DNA of 8,452 nt, taken from positions 1 through 8,452 of the forward strand of contig JBBANY010000090.1 of NCBI GenBank assembly GCA_040401695.1, read 5' to 3'. Within the stretch, counting starts at the first letter, position 1. Every line of letters starts with the position of its first letter. Positions 1-6,259 of this stretch are shown here, in pieces. Position numbers and translations under genes: made by a program. The notes under the pieces were generated by a model. That model was given only the letters and a program-made list of their open reading frames with translations. It was not told the DNA's origin and made no database searches. This stretch comes from F1-20-MAGs119 sp040401695. Its GTDB lineage: Bacteria; Actinomycetota; Acidimicrobiia; Acidimicrobiales; Ilumatobacteraceae.

Positions 1-384
1 GATGGTGACGGCCAGCACCTCGTCGTACCCGCGTGCGGCGCCGAGTCGCCACTCGGCAACTGCGGCACACGTGCCGTCGTTGTCGACCACCACGGGCAAG
101 CCCAACTGCTCGGACAACACCGCGCGCAGCGGCACGTCGCGCACACCCGGCAGATGCGTCGTCGTCACCGCGGTGCCGTCACGCGTGACGAGAGCCGCGA
201 TCCCCAACCCCAAGGATGCGACGTTTTCGAATCCACGAGCAAGACCGACAACTGCAGCGACCGCGTCACCCGTCGCATCGGTCGCGACTCGACGCTCTTC
301 GACGACACGCGTGTCGCCGCCGGTGCCGTCAACGACGACGCACAAGGTCTTCGTACCACCGATGTCGATGCCCAGTCTTCTCAT
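1..384 (-). CDS. ROK family sugar kinase, glucokinase-like (N-terminal 128 residues; runs off the window)
   Basis: Translating from the ATG at 384-382 gives an uninterrupted 128-residue frame to the window edge. It opens with MRRLGIDIGGTKT, the phosphate-binding DxGGTK motif of the ROK (repressor/ORF/kinase) and glucokinase superfamily. There is no helix-turn-helix in front of it, so this is a kinase rather than an ROK repressor. Around residues 100-112 lies VVDNDGTCAAVAEW, which aligns with the ROK motif NDANAAALGE and keeps the Asp expected to be the catalytic base. By family knowledge it would phosphorylate glucose or a related hexose with ATP (or polyphosphate) in the cytoplasm. The zinc-binding CxCGxxGC motif would lie outside the window, so substrate cannot be judged. 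It starts 25 nt after the SRPBCC gene with no strong Shine-Dalgarno sequence, and is probably its cotranscribed downstream partner. Confidence 0.88.
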   Translation of the reverse strand, partial: MRRLGIDIGGTKTLCVVVDGTGGDTRVVEERRVATDATGDAVAAVVGLARGFENVASLGLGIAALVTRDGTAVTTTHLPGVRDVPLRAVLSEQLGLPVVVDNDGTCAAVAEWRLGAARGYDEVLAVTI

Positions 385-409
385 TGGGGTCGCCTGACCG
401 GGGGCGATT

Positions 410-841
410 TCAGGCTTCGCAGCGCGACTTCAGCTCGGTGAGCGTGTGCAAGATGCGGTTCTCGGCACGCCGCTTGACGAAGCCGGGCAGCGGAATCACG
501 AGGTCGATCGAGAGGTCGTACGTCACGAGCGTGCCGTTGGAAACCGCCTCGAACATGTAGTCGCCGTCGAGGGTGCGCATGATGTCGCCGTCGACGAGGC
601 GCCAGGCGATGGTGAGCGGTGAGTCTCCGTAGGTGTAGCCGAGCGTGTAGTGCGTGCTGCGACCCAGCGCCGATGCGCGGAATTCGACCTTCGTGCCGCG
701 GCCCTGCGCGTCACGCTCGAGCACGACCGCTTCCTTCACGTCCTTGGCCCACTCCGGATAGCGCTCGAATTCGGTCGCAACCTGAAAACAGCGTTCGGGC
801 GACGCGGAGATGACGGTCGTTTGCTTGGCGGTGTCGGCCAT
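410..841 (-). CDS. SRPBCC-fold protein (START/polyketide cyclase/COQ10-like), 143 aa
   Basis: The protein starts MADTAKQTTVISASPERCF and has the usual layout of a small single-domain SRPBCC protein: a first beta strand (residues 6-12), the helix motif SPERCFQVATEFERYPEW (14-31), a central run of beta strands (38-114), and a long amphipathic C-terminal helix (about 117-140). The fold makes a hydrophobic cavity that binds lipids, isoprenoids or polyketides, so a lipid-binding or chaperone role is possible; no enzyme activity is evident. From memory it resembles mycobacterial Rv2185c (TB16.3), which also lies near a pimB gene (Rv2188c). The open frame continues 42 codons upstream to 967, but that stretch looks non-coding and overlaps the membrane-protein gene, and MADT matches the homologue's start. 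A GTG at 859 is a weaker alternative start. It lies 37 nt after the four-helix membrane protein and 25 nt before the ROK kinase. Confidence 0.86.
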   Translation of the reverse strand: MADTAKQTTVISASPERCFQVATEFERYPEWAKDVKEAVVLERDAQGRGTKVEFRASALGRSTHYTLGYTYGDSPLTIAWRLVDGDIMRTLDGDYMFEAVSNGTLVTYDLSIDLVIPLPGFVKRRAENRILHTLTELKSRCEA

Positions 842-878
842 GCCCCCATTGTGGCGCACGGCAGCACCGACGCACGGC

Positions 879-1376
879 TTATTCGTCTGCGTCGGCGGAG
901 GAATTGTCTGCTTCGGCCGGCCCGCCACGGTCACCGAAAATGCCGTGGCGGCTGGCCCACAGTCCATTCAGTCCGAGCCCGAGCATGGGCACCAGCACAC
1001 CGAAAGCAAGGACGCTTCCCGCCTTGCCGTCGGTTGTCGGTCGGGCAACGGCCGCGGCGATTCCCACCACGGTCTGCACCGACAATGCGGCGAGCATCGG
1101 CACCTTCACGTTGCGTGGCGCCGTCTCGCCGGTCAGAAAGTACAACTGCGAGACGGAAATCTCGCTTTCACGACTGCGCTGCACCGCGGCGAAGAAGCCG
1201 ATGAGAAACGTCGCGACACCGACTGCGAAGAGCGCAAGCGACACGACGACGATCACGACGCGAAAGGCATCGTCGAAGATGATCGCGCTGACCACGGCCA
1301 CGACGGCAAAGAACACCGACGCGAGGAGGTTGAAGCGAACGATCGGTGAAGCGCTGATGCGAAATTGGGAGGTCAT
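879..1376 (-). CDS. Four-helix integral membrane protein of unknown function, 165 aa
   Basis: No family is recognised. The sequence shows four hydrophobic stretches long enough to span a membrane, at about residues 16-34, 38-64, 91-111 and 119-141. A charged loop (about 66-90, QRSRESEISVSQ onward) separates the two helical pairs, and the tail after residue 142 is short and acidic (EADNSSADADE). There is no cleavable signal peptide. The start is the ATG at 1376-1374, which overlaps the pimB stop as ATGA, implying translational coupling; the longer frame from 1400 would extend into pimB and is less likely. Lying between pimB and an SRPBCC protein, it may serve envelope lipid metabolism, but that rests on context only. 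Confidence 0.8.
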   Translation of the reverse strand: MTSQFRISASPIVRFNLLASVFFAVVAVVSAIIFDDAFRVVIVVVSLALFAVGVATFLIGFFAAVQRSRESEISVSQLYFLTGETAPRNVKVPMLAALSVQTVVGIAAAVARPTTDGKAGSVLAFGVLVPMLGLGLNGLWASRHGIFGDRGGPAEADNSSADADE

Positions 1377-2500
1377 GGCAGCGTTCGAAGCGTATTCCAC
1401 AGCTTTTCGGCAAGCACTTCGTACGAGAACTCGGCCTCAGCGCGTACCCGCGCAGCCGCCCCCATCGATCGGCGAACCGCATCGTCATCGAGAAGGTGCT
1501 CGAACGAGTTCACGACCTCGTCGACGTTGTCGGGGTCGTCGACGACGATGCCCGTGACGCCGTCATCCACCGCCTCGGCCGCCCCACCACTGGCACCCGC
1601 CACCTGCGGCACACCGCACGCGGCGGCCTCGAGAAACACGATTCCGAAGCCCTCTTGTTCGAGGCCGAGCCATCTGTTGCGGCACAGCATGGTGAACACG
1701 TCGGCGCACCCGTAGAGCAACGGCAGATCCTCGAACGACACGCGACCGAGGAACCGCACCGGTGCGCCACGGTCGCGCGCGAGTCGGGCCAGGCGACCCT
1801 CGTCACGGCCCGCACCAGCGATCACGAGTTCGAGGTTCGGTCGTGCTCGCGCCATGCGCGCGACCGCCGCGATCGCGGTGTCGAAGCCCTTGCGTGGCAC
1901 GAGCCGGCTCACCCCAACGATCAACTCGGCATCGATCGGTATCCCGAACCGTTCGCGTGCCGCACGGCGCGCGACATCGTCGAGAACACGGAATCGATCG
2001 GTGTCGACGCCTGGCGCCACGACCGTCGTCGGCAATGCGCGTCCGGCGGCACGTTCGGCTTCGCGCGCGGGATAGTTGCCCGCCGCGATGCAATGAGTCG
2101 CGCGACGCAAGACCCGTCCGAGCACCTGCTGCGAACCCGGCAACCGCCCGGGAACCGTGACCTCTGCGCCATGCAGCACGACGGCGTAAGGCAGATCGAG
2201 GTTGGGGCCGATGATGCCGAGCGGCACGGCCGGGTCGAGGACCACGAAGTCGGCCCCGAAGTCGCGGGCGAGGTCGTTGATGCGCTTCACCATCAACGGG
2301 TGTGGCAACAACACCGACTCACGAACGCGTTCGACGCGGAACGGCTGCTGTGCGTCCCATTCGCGAGCACCCTTGTAGGGGCTCGTCAGCACGGCGAACT
2401 GGTCGGAAGGCAGGCGACGCCACCATTCCCACAACAGCGACTGGATGCCGCCGACTTTGGGCGGAAAGTCGTTGGTGACGAGAAGGTGACGGCCGGCCAT
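1373..2500 (-). CDS. pimB: GT4-family glycosyltransferase, probable phosphatidylinositol monomannoside mannosyltransferase PimB
   Basis: This is a 375-residue GT-B glycosyltransferase. The N-terminal Rossmann domain opens with RHLLVTNDFPPKVGGIQS (residues 4-21), whose GG loop is the usual acceptor- and diphosphate-side loop, and has an HGAE motif (110-113). The C-terminal donor domain has PGVDTDRF (163-170), RLVPRKGFD (199-207, the Arg and Lys that contact the nucleotide-sugar diphosphate) and the E-x7-E signature EGFGIVFLE (283-291). These strings closely follow mycobacterial PimB' (Rv2188c) as I recall it. The expected reaction adds the second mannose from GDP-mannose to PIM1 at the cytoplasmic face of the membrane. 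The start is ATG with a GGAG four bases upstream, 12 nt after the queG stop. Its end overlaps the membrane-protein start. A different GT4 acceptor, such as another glycolipid, cannot be excluded. Confidence 0.85.
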   Translation of the reverse strand: MAGRHLLVTNDFPPKVGGIQSLLWEWWRRLPSDQFAVLTSPYKGAREWDAQQPFRVERVRESVLLPHPLMVKRINDLARDFGADFVVLDPAVPLGIIGPNLDLPYAVVLHGAEVTVPGRLPGSQQVLGRVLRRATHCIAAGNYPAREAERAAGRALPTTVVAPGVDTDRFRVLDDVARRAARERFGIPIDAELIVGVSRLVPRKGFDTAIAAVARMARARPNLELVIAGAGRDEGRLARLARDRGAPVRFLGRVSFEDLPLLYGCADVFTMLCRNRWLGLEQEGFGIVFLEAAACGVPQVAGASGGAAEAVDDGVTGIVVDDPDNVDEVVNSFEHLLDDDAVRRSMGAAARVRAEAEFSYEVLAEKLWNTLRTLP

Positions 2501-2510
2501 GTGACTCCAG
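2501..2510 (-). promoter_or_regulatory. Ribosome-binding site of pimB
   Basis: On the minus strand the sequence CTGGAGTCAC precedes the pimB ATG, giving a GGAG core four bases from the start. It sits in the 12-nt gap after the queG stop, which supports the start chosen for pimB and reading of both genes from one message. Confidence 0.6.
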
Positions 2511-2512
2511 TG

Positions 2513-3658
2513 TTACCCACGCGGTGCGGGCAGGTCTCGCAATTCCGCACGAACCACGTCGCTCGTGTCGCCGGCGGGCAGAAGATCGGTGTGACCCACA
2601 CGTCCGGCGGCCCACACCGCATGCGCCCGTACGTAAGGGTCGTCGTCGACAAGGCTCCGTGCAATCGCATCGCGGGCTGCGACATCGTCGCGACGGGCCC
2701 GGTTTCCCAGCACGATGAGGGCGTTGCGTCGCACCCACCGCGCCTCGCGGTCGTGGATGTACCAGCGGCCGAATCGCGACATGATTTCCGCGTCACTCAT
2801 CGCCAGGATCGCGACAGGGTCGATGCTCGCCGTCAACTGCGAATCGTCGCCGCGCCGCGAGAGCGAAACACGCACCGAGCGCGTCGAAGGCGGACATACT
2901 TCCTGACAGTCGTCGCATCCGTAGATGCGGTCGTCGATCGCCTCACGCAGCGCACGATCGACCATGCCGGGCTTCTGAATCACCCACGCAAGGCACCGCG
3001 CGGCGTCGATGACACCGGGTTCGATGATCGCACCGGTCGGGCAACCGTCGAGGCATCGTCGACACGATCCGCACCCATCGGCTGCGGGTGTCGATGTGGG
3101 CAGCACCGCGTCGGTCACGACTCCCCCGAGCACGAACCAGCTTCCCGCATCGACGAGCAAGAGGTTGGCGTTCTTTCCGTACCAACCGAGGCCCGCAAGG
3201 TACGCGGCTTCGCGGTCGACAAGCGCGTTCTCGTCGGCCACGACCACCGCGCGGTGACCAACCGACTTCAGTTCTTCGGCAACCGCACCGAGCGCGGCAC
3301 GCAGCGCCCCGTAGTTGTCGCGCCATGCGTAACGCGCCACACGAGCCGACGTCGACTGTGATGCAGATGCACGGTCCGGAGCCGGCTCGTGGTAGGCCAC
3401 CGCACCCACGATGATCGAGCGTGCACCGCGCACGATCGTCGACGGATCGGTCGACCGTGCGGGGTTGCGAAACGTGAACTGCATCGTGTCGGCCAAACCA
3501 CGGGCGTTTCTGTCGTCGATTGCCCGGCGAGCTCGATCGAACCGACTCGCAGGGGCGATTCCGACCCGATGAAGACCCGCTCGCGTGCCGACGTCGCACA
3601 CGTGGCGGGCGTAGTCGTGGAGTGCCGTTTCGGTACGGGACTGCGCGTCAGACGGCAC
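2513..3658 (-). CDS. queG: Epoxyqueuosine reductase QueG
   Basis: QueG is a cytoplasmic cobalamin- and iron-sulfur-dependent enzyme that reduces epoxyqueuosine at tRNA position 34 to queuosine. The 381-residue protein matches the family in length and domain order. The N-terminal cobalamin-binding region includes RGARSIIVGAVAYHEP (78-93). The motif around residues 140-164, ending GLGWYGKNANLL, contains D142, aligned with the catalytic Asp. Two [4Fe-4S] clusters are signalled by CGSCRRCLDGCP (C196, C199, C202, C206), C222 and YGCDDCQEVCP (C248, C251, C255). A HEAT-like C-terminal part (about 297-356) is typical of tRNA-binding QueG. The start is GTG at 3658, inside the end of the upstream small Cys-rich gene (11-nt overlap); the next in-frame Met, at residue 59, is too late. 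It is followed 12 nt later by pimB. No other queuosine gene is visible here. Confidence 0.93.
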   Translation of the reverse strand: MPSDAQSRTETALHDYARHVCDVGTRAGLHRVGIAPASRFDRARRAIDDRNARGLADTMQFTFRNPARSTDPSTIVRGARSIIVGAVAYHEPAPDRASASQSTSARVARYAWRDNYGALRAALGAVAEELKSVGHRAVVVADENALVDREAAYLAGLGWYGKNANLLLVDAGSWFVLGGVVTDAVLPTSTPAADGCGSCRRCLDGCPTGAIIEPGVIDAARCLAWVIQKPGMVDRALREAIDDRIYGCDDCQEVCPPSTRSVRVSLSRRGDDSQLTASIDPVAILAMSDAEIMSRFGRWYIHDREARWVRRNALIVLGNRARRDDVAARDAIARSLVDDDPYVRAHAVWAAGRVGHTDLLPAGDTSDVVRAELRDLPAPRG

Positions 3659-3848
3659 GGTGCCGAAGCGTAGGCACCATTCCCGCGTTTGCGAGCAACT
3701 TCACCGCACGGGCCTCGTCGAGGCTGAGAACGACCGCCTCGTCGGGGTTGCGACCGATGAGAAAACTGACCACGCAGTCGCCGCAGGCATCGGTGTCGCG
3801 CATGCAGCAGGTGTCGCAATCGATGGTGAGGCTTTCGTTTGTCGTCAT
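3648..3848 (-). CDS. Small cysteine-rich protein, 66 aa, putative metal-binding, function unknown
   Basis: The ATG at 3848-3846 gives a 66-residue protein. Its N-terminal third holds five cysteines, C11, C14, C15, C22 and C25, in the pattern C-x2-C-C-x6-C-x2-C (within TIDCDTCCMRDTDACGDC). This is suited to binding zinc or an Fe-S cluster. The remainder is a short helical segment, LSLDEARAVKLLANAGMVPTLR (42-62). I recall similar short conserved proteins (CDxC...ACxDCVV... with a C-terminal 'AGLVPxLR'-like segment) in other actinobacteria, without a known function. The frame is open further upstream to 4013, but that part overlaps thrB and reads as its shadow. The start lies 23 nt after the thrB stop with no clear Shine-Dalgarno sequence, and the last 11 nt overlap the start of queG, so translation of the two is probably coupled. 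Confidence 0.78.
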   Translation of the reverse strand: MTTNESLTIDCDTCCMRDTDACGDCVVSFLIGRNPDEAVVLSLDEARAVKLLANAGMVPTLRHRAV

Positions 3849-3871
3849 GTACACAGCGTGACAACGGGGTG

Positions 3872-4723
3872 TCACACGTCGACGAGCCGCGCCCCCTGAT
3901 GGTCGATCGGTACGACCCGCGCACGGCCGTTCGTCGGCAGCGCGGCCATCACGCGGTCGGCCTCGCCTGACCGCACGAAACAGGCAACCGTCGGCCCCGA
4001 GCCACTGAGCCATGCCGACACCGCACCGGCTTCGACCATGGCCGCCATTGCCGCGCGGCTGGGTTCCGCCTTCGCCAACCGCAGGTCCTGGTGCAGACGG
4101 TCCGCCATGGCCTCACCCAGGGCGTCGATGTCGCCTGCGGCGAGGGCCGCGACAAGGAGCGCGGTGTGGGTCACGTTGAACACCGCCGCGTCGAAGGGCA
4201 CGGTCCCCGGCATTTTCGCGCGCGACTCCGATGTCGAGGTGGTGAAGTCGGGAATCCACACGACGACGACCAATTCCTCTGCGAGGCGGCCACCGAGGGG
4301 CACCTTCACCGCACGACGACCGTTCGTTCCCACCACACCGCCCAACAGCGATGCCGCAACGTTGTCGGCGTGGCCCTCGAGCCGCGCGGTCACGTCGATC
4401 ACCGTCTGCGTCATTCCGACGTCGAGACAAGCGGCGTGACGCGACTGCAGCACACCGAGCACGGCCCCACCGACGCGTACCGCACCGCTGAATCCGAGCC
4501 CGCGACCCATGGGAATCTCGCTGCGGACCCACACGTCGCCGTTGCCACCCGCACTGCGAAACGCGATCGTCGCAGGATGGTGTTCGTCGGCGACCTTTCC
4601 GCGCTCGGGCACATCGTCGACGCCCAGGACGCCGACATCGGCGTAGAGCCCGAGGGCCATGCCGAGTCCGTCGAAACTTGGACCCAAGTTGGCGGAACTA
4701 CCGGGCACGCGAACGATCGTCAC
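3872..4723 (-). CDS. thrB: GHMP kinase, probable homoserine kinase ThrB
   Basis: Homoserine kinase phosphorylates L-homoserine with ATP, the step before threonine synthase. With the GTG at 4723-4721 as start the protein has 283 residues, near the usual 290-310, and begins TIVRVPGSSANLGPSFDGLG, a standard ThrB N-terminus. The GHMP ATP-binding motif 2 lies at residues 71-84 (PMGRGLGFSGAVRV), ARLEGHADNVAASLLGG follows at 113-129 (ThrB-type EGHxDN) and motif 3 is SGSGPT (240-245). Motif 2 is unusual: ThrB normally reads GLGSSxAA, here GLGFSG, so one of two Ser is Phe. The frame extends to 4828, but that part overlaps trpD and lacks family similarity. It starts 28 nt after trpD and has no threonine-pathway neighbour in the window. 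Another GHMP small-molecule kinase is the main alternative. Confidence 0.83.
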   Translation of the reverse strand: MTIVRVPGSSANLGPSFDGLGMALGLYADVGVLGVDDVPERGKVADEHHPATIAFRSAGGNGDVWVRSEIPMGRGLGFSGAVRVGGAVLGVLQSRHAACLDVGMTQTVIDVTARLEGHADNVAASLLGGVVGTNGRRAVKVPLGGRLAEELVVVVWIPDFTTSTSESRAKMPGTVPFDAAVFNVTHTALLVAALAAGDIDALGEAMADRLHQDLRLAKAEPSRAAMAAMVEAGAVSAWLSGSGPTVACFVRSGEADRVMAALPTNGRARVVPIDHQGARLVDV

Positions 4724-4751
4724 GACTTGCCACCACTTGTTTCGCGTTGAC

Positions 4752-5831
4752 CTATTGCTCGAGACGCTTGGCCGCGCGATCGCTCGCGACGACGAGTCGG
4801 TCGAGCACCGACGCGGCGGCACCACCATCGATCGATGCCTCGGCCAGCACGCGCCCCGCAGTCAGGTCGGCCGCGACACCGGCAACGTGCAGTGCAGCCG
4901 CTGCGTTGAACACCACGGTGTCGCGCATGGGCCCCGCCTCGCCTTCGAGAATGCGACGCGCGATTGCCGCGTTCTCCTTGGCGTCGCCGCCCTTGATCGC
5001 TTCGAGTGGCGCATTGGAAAAGCCGACGTCCGCAGCATCGACCGTGAACTCGGTGATCTCGCCCGCGCGCAGCGCCATCACCCGGCATGGTCCGCCAAGC
5101 GTGATTTCATCGACCGCTCCGTGCCCGTGCACGACCCACGCCGACCGCACGCCGCGCGACCCGAGTGCCTCGATCATCGGCCGCATCATCCACGGCACGG
5201 CGACGCCGACGAGCATCGACGAAATGGGGGCCGGGTTGGCCATCGGCCCGAGCAGGTTGAACGCGGTCGAGATGCCGATTTCGCGCCGCGACGGACCCGT
5301 GTAACGAAACGCGGGATGGAATCGAGCGGCGAGACAAAAACCCATGTTCGCTTCTGCGATGCATTCGGCGACGCCGACGGGATCAAGCTCGGCTGCGACG
5401 CCCAACTCTTCGAGCAGGTCGGCTGCGCCACACTTCGAAGACGCCGCGCGGTTGCCGTGCTTGCAGACGGGAACACCCGCGCCGGCAACGACGAAAGCCG
5501 TGAGCGTCGACACGTTGAACGATTGCGACATGTCACCACCGGTACCGACGATGTCGATCGCGCGACTCGCGACATCAGCGGGAAGATCGACGCGTTGCCC
5601 GGCCGCGCGCACGGCACGCAACATTCCGGCGAGTTCCGGCGCCGTCTCGCCCTTGGCGCGCAACGCGACGATGAATGCCGTCATCTGCGACGGCGTTGCC
5701 GACCCCTCGAGGATTTCGGTGATCGCGGCTTCGGCGACTTCCGGCTCGAGATCGCGACGCGCGATCAGCGTGCCCAGTACGGCGGGCCATCCACCGAAGT
5801 CGGCGAGCGGGCGTGGGTGCGATGCGGTCAC
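4752..5831 (-). CDS. trpD: Anthranilate phosphoribosyltransferase TrpD
   Basis: TrpD joins anthranilate to phosphoribosyl pyrophosphate, the second committed step of tryptophan synthesis, in the cytoplasm. The 359-residue protein is full length. The small helical N-terminal domain (about 12-80) is followed by the phosphoribosyltransferase core. Hallmarks are DIVGTGGDMSQSFNVST (93-109, the GTGGD loop and NxST), KHGNRAASSKCGAADLLEELG (124-144), the anthranilate-site segment GPSRREIGISTAFNLLGP (179-196), VVHGHGAVDEIT (233-244, with the Asp-Glu metal ligands) and GGDAKENA (281-288). The start is a GTG at 5831 with no clear Shine-Dalgarno sequence. It follows whiB by 48 nt and precedes thrB by 28 nt. 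No other trp gene is present, so it is separated from any trp operon here. The 48-nt gap contains no convincing promoter or attenuator. Confidence 0.96.
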   Translation of the reverse strand: MTASHPRPLADFGGWPAVLGTLIARRDLEPEVAEAAITEILEGSATPSQMTAFIVALRAKGETAPELAGMLRAVRAAGQRVDLPADVASRAIDIVGTGGDMSQSFNVSTLTAFVVAGAGVPVCKHGNRAASSKCGAADLLEELGVAAELDPVGVAECIAEANMGFCLAARFHPAFRYTGPSRREIGISTAFNLLGPMANPAPISSMLVGVAVPWMMRPMIEALGSRGVRSAWVVHGHGAVDEITLGGPCRVMALRAGEITEFTVDAADVGFSNAPLEAIKGGDAKENAAIARRILEGEAGPMRDTVVFNAAAALHVAGVAADLTAGRVLAEASIDGGAAASVLDRLVVASDRAAKRLEQ

Positions 5832-5879
5832 GCACCCAGTCTCGCGTGCGGCGGAAAGTTTGCTACGCCCTGTTTTGCC

Positions 5880-6167
5880 TCAGGCGGTGCGACGACGTTG
5901 GCGGATGATGCGACGACGTTCGCGCTCGGTCGTGCCGCCCCACACGCCTTCCTTCTCGCGGGAGGCAAGCGCGTGCTCCAGGCAGGCGATGCGCACGTCA
6001 CAGGTACCGCACACCGAAATCGCCACCGAGGCAGCGACCTCGTCGCCCTCGTCCGGGAAGAACACCGCAGGGTCGAGACCCTGACAGGCGCCCTTCTGAC
6101 GCCAGGAAATGTCGGTGATTGTCACGTTCTGCCCCCACTTCACGTAACTCGCGTAGTTGGTGGGCAT
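5880..6167 (-). CDS. WhiB family Fe-S transcriptional regulator, 95 aa
   Basis: WhiB-like proteins bind a [4Fe-4S] cluster with four cysteines, usually pair with the primary sigma factor, and respond to oxygen, NO or redox state. The four cysteines are C28 (GACQGLDPAVFFP), C53 and C56 (SVCGTC) and C62 (ACLEHAL). They are followed by the glycine-rich turn GVWGGTTERER (74-84) and an Arg-rich tail (RRRIIRQRRR, 84-93) expected to contact DNA. The ATG start is chosen because the 14 codons after it keep GC-rich third positions; a GTG at 6125 with a G-run upstream would give an 81-residue form beginning TITDISWRQKGACQG. Which WhiB subclass it belongs to cannot be decided by eye. It lies directly downstream of a rubrerythrin/Fe-S cassette, which fits a redox-responsive role but does not prove it controls that cassette. 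Confidence 0.93.
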   Translation of the reverse strand: MPTNYASYVKWGQNVTITDISWRQKGACQGLDPAVFFPDEGDEVAASVAISVCGTCDVRIACLEHALASREKEGVWGGTTERERRRIIRQRRRTA

Positions 6168-6171
6168 CGGC

Positions 6172-6191
6172 CACGTTCCCCCCGAAACGTG
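6172..6191 (-). promoter_or_regulatory. Inverted repeat holding the whiB ribosome-binding site in its loop
   Basis: On the minus strand CACGTT and AACGTG (6191-6186 and 6177-6172) form perfect 6-base arms around an 8-base spacer that contains six consecutive Gs, four bases before the whiB ATG. As RNA it would be a short stem with the Shine-Dalgarno-like G-run in the loop; as DNA it could be a dyad operator. A further CACGTTC copy (plus strand) at 6123-6129 overlaps the alternative GTG start. Function is inferred. Confidence 0.4.
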
Positions 6192-6214
6192 ACCGATGTC
6201 TCACCGTGCAGAGG

Positions 6215-6244
6215 ACAATAAACCCGCCCCTACTGGCGGCGCAA
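6215..6244 (-). promoter_or_regulatory. Weak promoter-like pair upstream of whiB
   Basis: On the minus strand TTGCGC (6244-6239) and TATTGT (6220-6215) are 18 bases apart, resembling -35 and -10 boxes at three and four of six positions. The -10 box is about 47 nt upstream of the whiB ATG. It lies in the only gap in this region long enough to hold a promoter, but the match is weak and overlaps the terminator-like hairpin. Confidence 0.25.
6216..6239 (-). terminator. Weak terminator-like hairpin after the DUF3501 gene
   Basis: On the minus strand CCGCC (6239-6235) and GGCGG (6228-6224) pair across a 6-base loop and are followed by GTTTATTG. The 5-bp stem is short and the T-tract imperfect, so at best this is a leaky terminator 20 nt after the DUF3501 stop. 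Confidence 0.3.
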
Positions 6245-6259
6245 ATCCCTTTTTTCAGA

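Noticed and set aside
842..967. Upstream extension of the SRPBCC gene (42 more codons)
   Set aside because: The extension overlaps the end of the membrane-protein gene, has no family similarity, and the internal ATG at 841 gives the expected N-terminus.
1496..3361. 621-residue open frame on the plus strand
   Set aside because: It lies antisense to pimB and queG, both with clear family motifs, and its product is low-complexity and rich in Arg, His and Asp with no recognisable motif. High third-position GC of the minus-strand genes keeps this frame open.
3858..3875. Inverted repeat GTGACA/TGTCAC across the thrB stop
   Set aside because: A 6-bp stem with a 6-base loop and no T-run; such repeats are frequent by chance and nothing supports a terminator or operator.
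3849..4013. Longer N-terminus for the small Cys-rich protein
   Set aside because: It reads through the coding end of thrB in another frame and is Arg-rich shadow sequence; the ATG at 3848 fits the intergenic gap.
4724..4828. Longer N-terminus for thrB
   Set aside because: It would overlap the end of trpD, and ThrB proteins begin immediately before the VRVPxSSANLG motif, as the GTG at 4723 provides.
5832..5879. Possible promoter or trp attenuator before trpD
   Set aside because: The 48-base gap has no Trp-rich leader peptide, no alternative hairpins and no convincing -35/-10 pair.
4659..6221. 520-residue open frame on the plus strand
   Set aside because: It is antisense to trpD and whiB; the product is Arg/His/Asp-rich with no family features.
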